From CAVLCC01 sp963624975 (lineage in GTDB: Bacteria > Actinomycetota > Coriobacteriia > Coriobacteriales > CADBOM01), in assembly GCA_963624975.1 (NCBI GenBank), contig CAVFRF010000092.1, positions 1 to 17,210 on the forward strand: a stretch of DNA of 17,210 nt, in the 5' to 3' direction. Within the stretch, counting starts at the first letter, position 1, and the number at the start of each line of letters is the position of its first letter. A program made the translations under genes and the position numbers. The notes under the pieces were generated by a model that was given only the letters and a program-made list of their open reading frames with translations, was not told the DNA's origin and searched no databases. Below are positions 15,472 through 17,210 of the stretch, one piece after another.

Positions 15472-15505
15472 CAACAGTACCCCAACAAGAAAGCCGGCTT
15501 CGAAA

Positions 15506-15676
15506 ATGGACGAGCCCGGCCCGTTCTCGCTGCATATGCACAACGCCGCCTTTCAATGCATGTACTCAGCTATCGTCCAACTCACCTTCTATCTACTCAA
15601 CACCACCCTACAATGCAATATCCTCCCCATCTACGAATCCCAAAAATCCGTCAAGGCAGTCGATGCCCAACGCTAA
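15506..15676 (+). CDS. Possible small protein, 56 residues
   Basis: An ATG at 15506 opens a frame to TAA at 15674-15676. The middle part (SAIVQLTFYLLNTTLQCNIL) is hydrophobic and could be a membrane helix or an amphipathic segment, followed by a charged tail. There is no clear ribosome binding site and no family is recognised. It lies between cassette A and the nuclease-like gene on the same strand. It could be chance, or the end of a decayed gene, since the frame is also open upstream of the ATG. Confidence 0.2.
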   Translation: MDEPGPFSLHMHNAAFQCMYSAIVQLTFYLLNTTLQCNILPIYESQKSVKAVDAQR

Positions 15677-15745
15677 CCCCACCAGCAAGGCAGCGCACCC
15701 GTCCTGCATGTTGCACCATTCCGAAACAACACGTTCCATCGCCAA

Positions 15746-15789
15746 GGTAAGAATTCGTTTAGAAATGGTTAAGAATTTGGTAAGATTCG
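15746..15789 (+). promoter_or_regulatory. Promoter region of the nuclease-like gene with three GGTAAGA-type direct repeats
   Basis: GGTAAGAATTCG (15746-15757), GGTTAAGAATTTG (15767-15779) and GGTAAGATTCG (15779-15789) are near-copies. A possible -35 (TTTAGA, 15758-15763) is followed after 17 bp by a possible -10 (TAAGAT, 15781-15786). This would place the transcript start near 15793, leaving about 15 bases before the ATG at 15808. No ribosome binding site is visible there. The repeats could bind a regulator overlapping the promoter. Confidence 0.4.
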
Positions 15790-15807
15790 TCGGCTACCAT
15801 TCAGTGC

Positions 15808-16791
15808 ATGACTACTATATTGGCAAACTACACAGCATTCGAATACTGGCGGCTTGTTGGAGCACCCGGAATCCCGGTACCCGAGCCCGACAACTCCTGC
15901 ATGATTCGCCCTTCGGCAAAAAGTCCGAGGGCCGATTGGCCAATCATGCTCGAAACGATGCTCGATAGCGGGCTGCTCTCCCGACCCGTGCACATCGCCG
16001 TAGCATATCGAACCTCGCATAGCGGCATTGCAGGAATCGCGGTCCATGAGATGAGCGGCCTGCTGCCCAAGGGGTCTTTGCTCAGAATCGACGACAACCT
16101 GGAAATCGTTTCGCCCGAGTTGTGCCTAATCCAAATCGCCAACGTGTTCACAATCGCCGAGCTAATTGGACTCATGCACGAGTTCTGCGGATTCTACTCG
16201 CCAACAGAAAGTGGCCTCATATCGCGTCCGCCGCTCACCAGCGTCGACCGGCTCGCCTCTGCGGCAAAGAAGTTCACCGGCACCCATGGCATCAAGCAAT
16301 TTTCGCGCGCCGTTAGCTATGTGAGGGGACCCTCACGCTCGCCAATGGAAACGGCGCTGTCACTCTGCCTTTCTTTGCCACATTTCATGGGCGGATACTC
16401 TCTTTCCGATCTAGAACTCAACGCCAAGGTGAGCATTAAACCCGAAGCGAGCAGCAAAGTCCGCGAACTCGAACCAGACATACTGTTCCGCAACTCGCGC
16501 CTGTGCGTCGAGTACGACGGGAGGGCATTTCACGAGGGAAGCGATGCCGTAAAACGAGATGTCGTGCGCACCAACGCGCTCATGACGTCAGGATACAAGG
16601 TGATTACGCTTACTGCCTCACAAGTCATGAACTGTTCCCTGATGCACAACCAAGCTTTGTCGATTGCGAGGATGGCCAACAAGCGCTTGAGAATCAGGGA
16701 CATCAAGACCTTCGTGCGTCAGAGGGATCTACTCCGCAAGCAAGTTTTGAGTCCGCAGAGCATTCTCAAGAACAGCTCCATTCCGAGATAG
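15808..16791 (+). CDS. DUF559 / Vsr-like PD-(D/E)XK nuclease-fold protein
   Basis: The protein has 327 residues. Residues 222-262 carry the DUF559/Vsr-like endonuclease pattern: Pro223-Asp224, then Glu235-Tyr-Asp237-Gly (VEYDG), His242, Asp251, and a GYKVITLT strand. Asp224, Glu235 and Asp237 are the likely metal-binding set, so the site looks intact. The N-terminal 200 residues have the layout seen in actinobacterial relatives, with SPELCLIQIA, a CGFYSP element, and SPMETALSLCLSLPHF before the nuclease domain. Similar proteins are sometimes annotated near AbiEi-type antitoxin domains, but I see no clear winged helix here. The substrate is unknown. The gene stands alone between two near-identical repeat cassettes, which suggests DNA processing of those repeats, defence, or mobility; that is inference. 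The start at 15808 is the first ATG after the promoter-like sequence, with no ribosome binding site. Confidence 0.8.
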   Translation: MTTILANYTAFEYWRLVGAPGIPVPEPDNSCMIRPSAKSPRADWPIMLETMLDSGLLSRPVHIAVAYRTSHSGIAGIAVHEMSGLLPKGSLLRIDDNLEIVSPELCLIQIANVFTIAELIGLMHEFCGFYSPTESGLISRPPLTSVDRLASAAKKFTGTHGIKQFSRAVSYVRGPSRSPMETALSLCLSLPHFMGGYSLSDLELNAKVSIKPEASSKVRELEPDILFRNSRLCVEYDGRAFHEGSDAVKRDVVRTNALMTSGYKVITLTASQVMNCSLMHNQALSIARMANKRLRIRDIKTFVRQRDLLRKQVLSPQSILKNSSIPR

Positions 16792-16899
16792 CATTCCGAA
16801 CATCGAGAGTGCGACCGTACCTCGAACTTAATGATTGCGAGTACTTCAAAGCCCTTCTCAAGATGCGTGAACTGGACGAGCTTGGTTGCATCCCCCTGC
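16792..16899. other. Short spacer between the nuclease-like gene and cassette B
   Basis: No terminator hairpin with a T run is visible after the stop codon at 16791, so transcription may continue into cassette B and include it in the mRNA. Confidence 0.4.
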
Positions 16900-17210
16900 T
16901 GGACAGCATCTGCGATTTCGCCTGCTTCCGCAGCCGTAGGGAGGACAACATTTGCGGTATTGCCTCAGCTTGCCTATCCGCATGGACAACATCTTCGATT
17001 GCGCCTGAGCCGGCACATCCGACATGGACGGCATTTGCGATTTCGCCCCTCTTTCCCGAGCGACGACCAACGAAATGCTCAAAAGAGGGGTCGTCACCGC
17101 CCACGAGGAGCCGCTATCGACCCCTCGCTCCGGGCGAAATCGCAAATGCTGTCCGCATACTCGCCACCAGCTGAGGCGAAACCGCAATCGCTGTCCACCC
17201 AGCGGCCGCG
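16900..17210. repeat. Inverted 42-bp-period repeat cassette B (runs off the right edge)
   Basis: Four reverse copies of the 24-bp motif lie at 16900-16923, 16942-16965, 16983-17006 and 17025-17048. Two forward copies lie at 17132-17155 and 17174-17197, and a third would start at 17216, outside the window. Bases 16924-17210 match 15156-15442 in direct orientation at a constant offset of 1768 bp. The central stem is GCCCCT 17045-17050 with AGGGGT 17086-17091, extended by four more pairs (17051-17054 with 17082-17085). A second 9-bp stem is possible between 17085-17093 and 17118-17126. It begins 109 bp after the stop of the nuclease-like gene. Confidence 0.85.

Noticed and set aside
15057..15488. 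Minus frames at 15057-15488 and 16858-17187 that encode similar products
   Set aside because: Their similarity comes from the duplicated repeat cassettes. The Arg/Cys/Ser-rich products follow the 42-bp DNA repeat, and frames are open in several phases, so a shared protein is unlikely.
15156..17210. Insertion sequence or composite transposon
   Set aside because: No transposase gene, no clear terminal inverted repeats with target duplication; the cassettes are direct repeats with internal inverted structure.

Overview
The window looks like high-GC actinobacterial DNA, most likely from a gut member of the Coriobacteriia (Eggerthellaceae-like). This is an inference from protein style: a giant secreted protein with a Coriobacteriia-type signal peptide and GLUG/Ig-like modules, and a DUF559-type nuclease of a kind common in that class. 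No rRNA, tRNA, CRISPR array, insertion sequence or phage gene was seen.

Bases 1-12881 hold the 5' part of one enormous minus-strand gene. Its frame is open from the ATG at 12881 to the left edge, giving at least 4293 codons with the C terminus outside the window. The protein has a signal peptide, an acidic linker, seven GLUG-type beta-helix modules, fourteen Ig-like domains mostly placed in pairs between the helices, and then at least five tandem MBG-like domains. It is best read as a surface adhesin or stalk. The long plus-strand open frames over this region are codon-aligned antisense shadows.

Bases 12882-13542 are a long upstream region. It has a stem-loop leader next to the ribosome binding site, a run of eight G on the coding strand, and an AT-rich stretch that probably holds the promoter.

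Bases 13543-13968 (minus) carry a HipB-like HTH regulator. Directly after its stop codon is a 27-codon frame that looks like the leftover of a deleted hipA toxin gene. Upstream are a short degenerate repeat and an AT-rich inverted repeat. Bases 14335-14832 (minus) encode a small multi-pass membrane protein of unknown function.

Bases 14932-17210 hold the most unusual non-coding structure. A 24-bp motif recurs at least 14 times in both orientations at a strict 41-42 bp period, which is four turns of B-DNA. Twelve copies form two cassettes about 89% identical in direct orientation, 1768 bp apart. Each cassette has arms of inverted units around a central stem that shows a compensatory base-pair change. 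Between the cassettes lies a single intact plus-strand gene (15808-16791) for a DUF559/Vsr-like PD-(D/E)XK nuclease-fold protein. The nuclease gene and its flanking arrays may be one functional or mobile unit; that link is inference from position only.
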